Shown here: positions 5,191-5,516 of the stretch, piece by piece
Position numbering within the stretch: the stretch's first letter is position 1
Layout: each line of letters starts with the position of its first letter
Assembly: GCA_964545735.1 (NCBI GenBank)
Contig: CAZJGS010000155.1
Coordinates: 1 to 5,516, forward strand
From: Pleomorphochaeta sp964545735
GTDB lineage: Bacteria; Spirochaetota; Spirochaetia; Sphaerochaetales; Sphaerochaetaceae
Direction: 5' to 3'
DNA length: 5,516 nucleotides
Translations under genes and position numbers: made by a program
The notes under the pieces: model-generated
What the model was told of the DNA's origin: nothing
The model's database searches: none
What the model saw: the letters and a program-made list of their open reading frames with translations, nothing else

Positions 5191-5516
5191 GTTAATACAA
5201 ATTGTGGATATTTAGAATTTTTACCAGTTTTTGTAAGTGGCTCATATTTTAAACCAACAAAATCATGTTGTTTCTTAAATAAAAGTTTGTTTGAATTGAA
5301 TAATAAACCATCAACTTTATATATTTTATTAGCTTCTTTTATGAAACTATTTAATGAGAGAATATCCATTGTTACTTCGCTTTCAAGGCTCTTAGGGAAT
5401 AAATAAAACCCTTCTTTGGTCTTTTCCATAAGGTTCATGTCAAACCTTAGAGTTGTATCTATTTTGATAGTTTCTTCTTTCTGTTTACTAACTTTTTTAT
5501 GGAAAAATTTCATCAT
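5164..5516 (-). pseudogene. 5' part of an interrupted unknown gene
   Basis: N-terminal fragment of the split gene. It reads from the ATG at the window edge (MMKFFHKKVSKQKEE) through 117 residues to KFWHSTNF. After one Met codon straddling the IS junction it meets a TAA inside the IS end. The window stops at the ATG, so the true start could be further upstream and no ribosome-binding site can be examined. The protein is Lys-, Phe- and Leu-rich with no signal peptide, membrane segment or catalytic motif that I recognise; the segment RFDMNLMEKTKEGFYLFPKS (24-43) is a possible beta hairpin. Its strong A/T codon bias matches the minus-strand transposon, not the IS. Rebuilt with the 2573-2804 fragment it gives 185 residues. 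It may be host or mobile-element cargo; function unknown. Confidence 0.82.

Overview
The window reads as mobile-element-rich DNA from an AT-rich bacterium, probably a low-GC member of the Bacillota. Strong AGGAGG ribosome-binding sites stand in front of the transposase and ATPase genes, the standard code is used (TGA as stop), and the flanking genes favour A/T-ending codons. No ribosomal, tRNA or core metabolic gene is visible, so the organism cannot be placed more exactly.

Region 1 (1 to about 2325, minus strand) is one end of a multi-gene DDE transposon, read leftward. In order it carries a zinc-ribbon helper protein (1706-2260), a 472-residue DDE transposase of the retroviral-integrase superfamily with a Mu-type C-terminal region (247-1665), and the first 84 codons of an ExeA/TniB/TnsC-like AAA+ ATPase (254 to 1) that runs off the window. 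The genes are tightly packed: the last two overlap by 8 bases, and a small hairpin covers the transposase ribosome-binding site. The far end of this element is outside the window.

Region 2 (about 2326-2572) has no gene I can support. It holds a strong 13-bp stem-loop with T-rich flanks, probably a terminator separating the transposon operon from its neighbour, and possibly the terminal sequences of the first transposon.

Region 3 (2573-5516) is an unrecognised minus-strand gene that can be rebuilt as a 185-codon frame within the window. It has been cut in two by an insertion sequence. The insertion (2805-5163, 2359 bp, plus-strand genes) is bounded by a perfect 27-bp direct repeat and by imperfect 23-bp terminal inverted repeats. 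Its 479-residue transposase (3610-5049) is of the IS1202 (ISNCY) type, a group known for unusually long target duplications, 27 bp in the original IS1202. Removing the insertion plus one repeat copy restores the reading frame exactly. The insertion is visibly richer in G+C than its host gene.

The most interesting theme is that the two otherwise different transposons each carry, immediately upstream of the DDE transposase, a small gene of the same apparent type: a Cys-pair zinc ribbon followed by a Y-x-TIL-x-D...KQYxxS-x-I segment. In the IS1202-type element this makes a two-gene IS, longer than the classical single-gene 1.7-kb IS1202. In both helpers the translation start is unclear, because open frame continues upstream of the first ATG with no canonical start codon.
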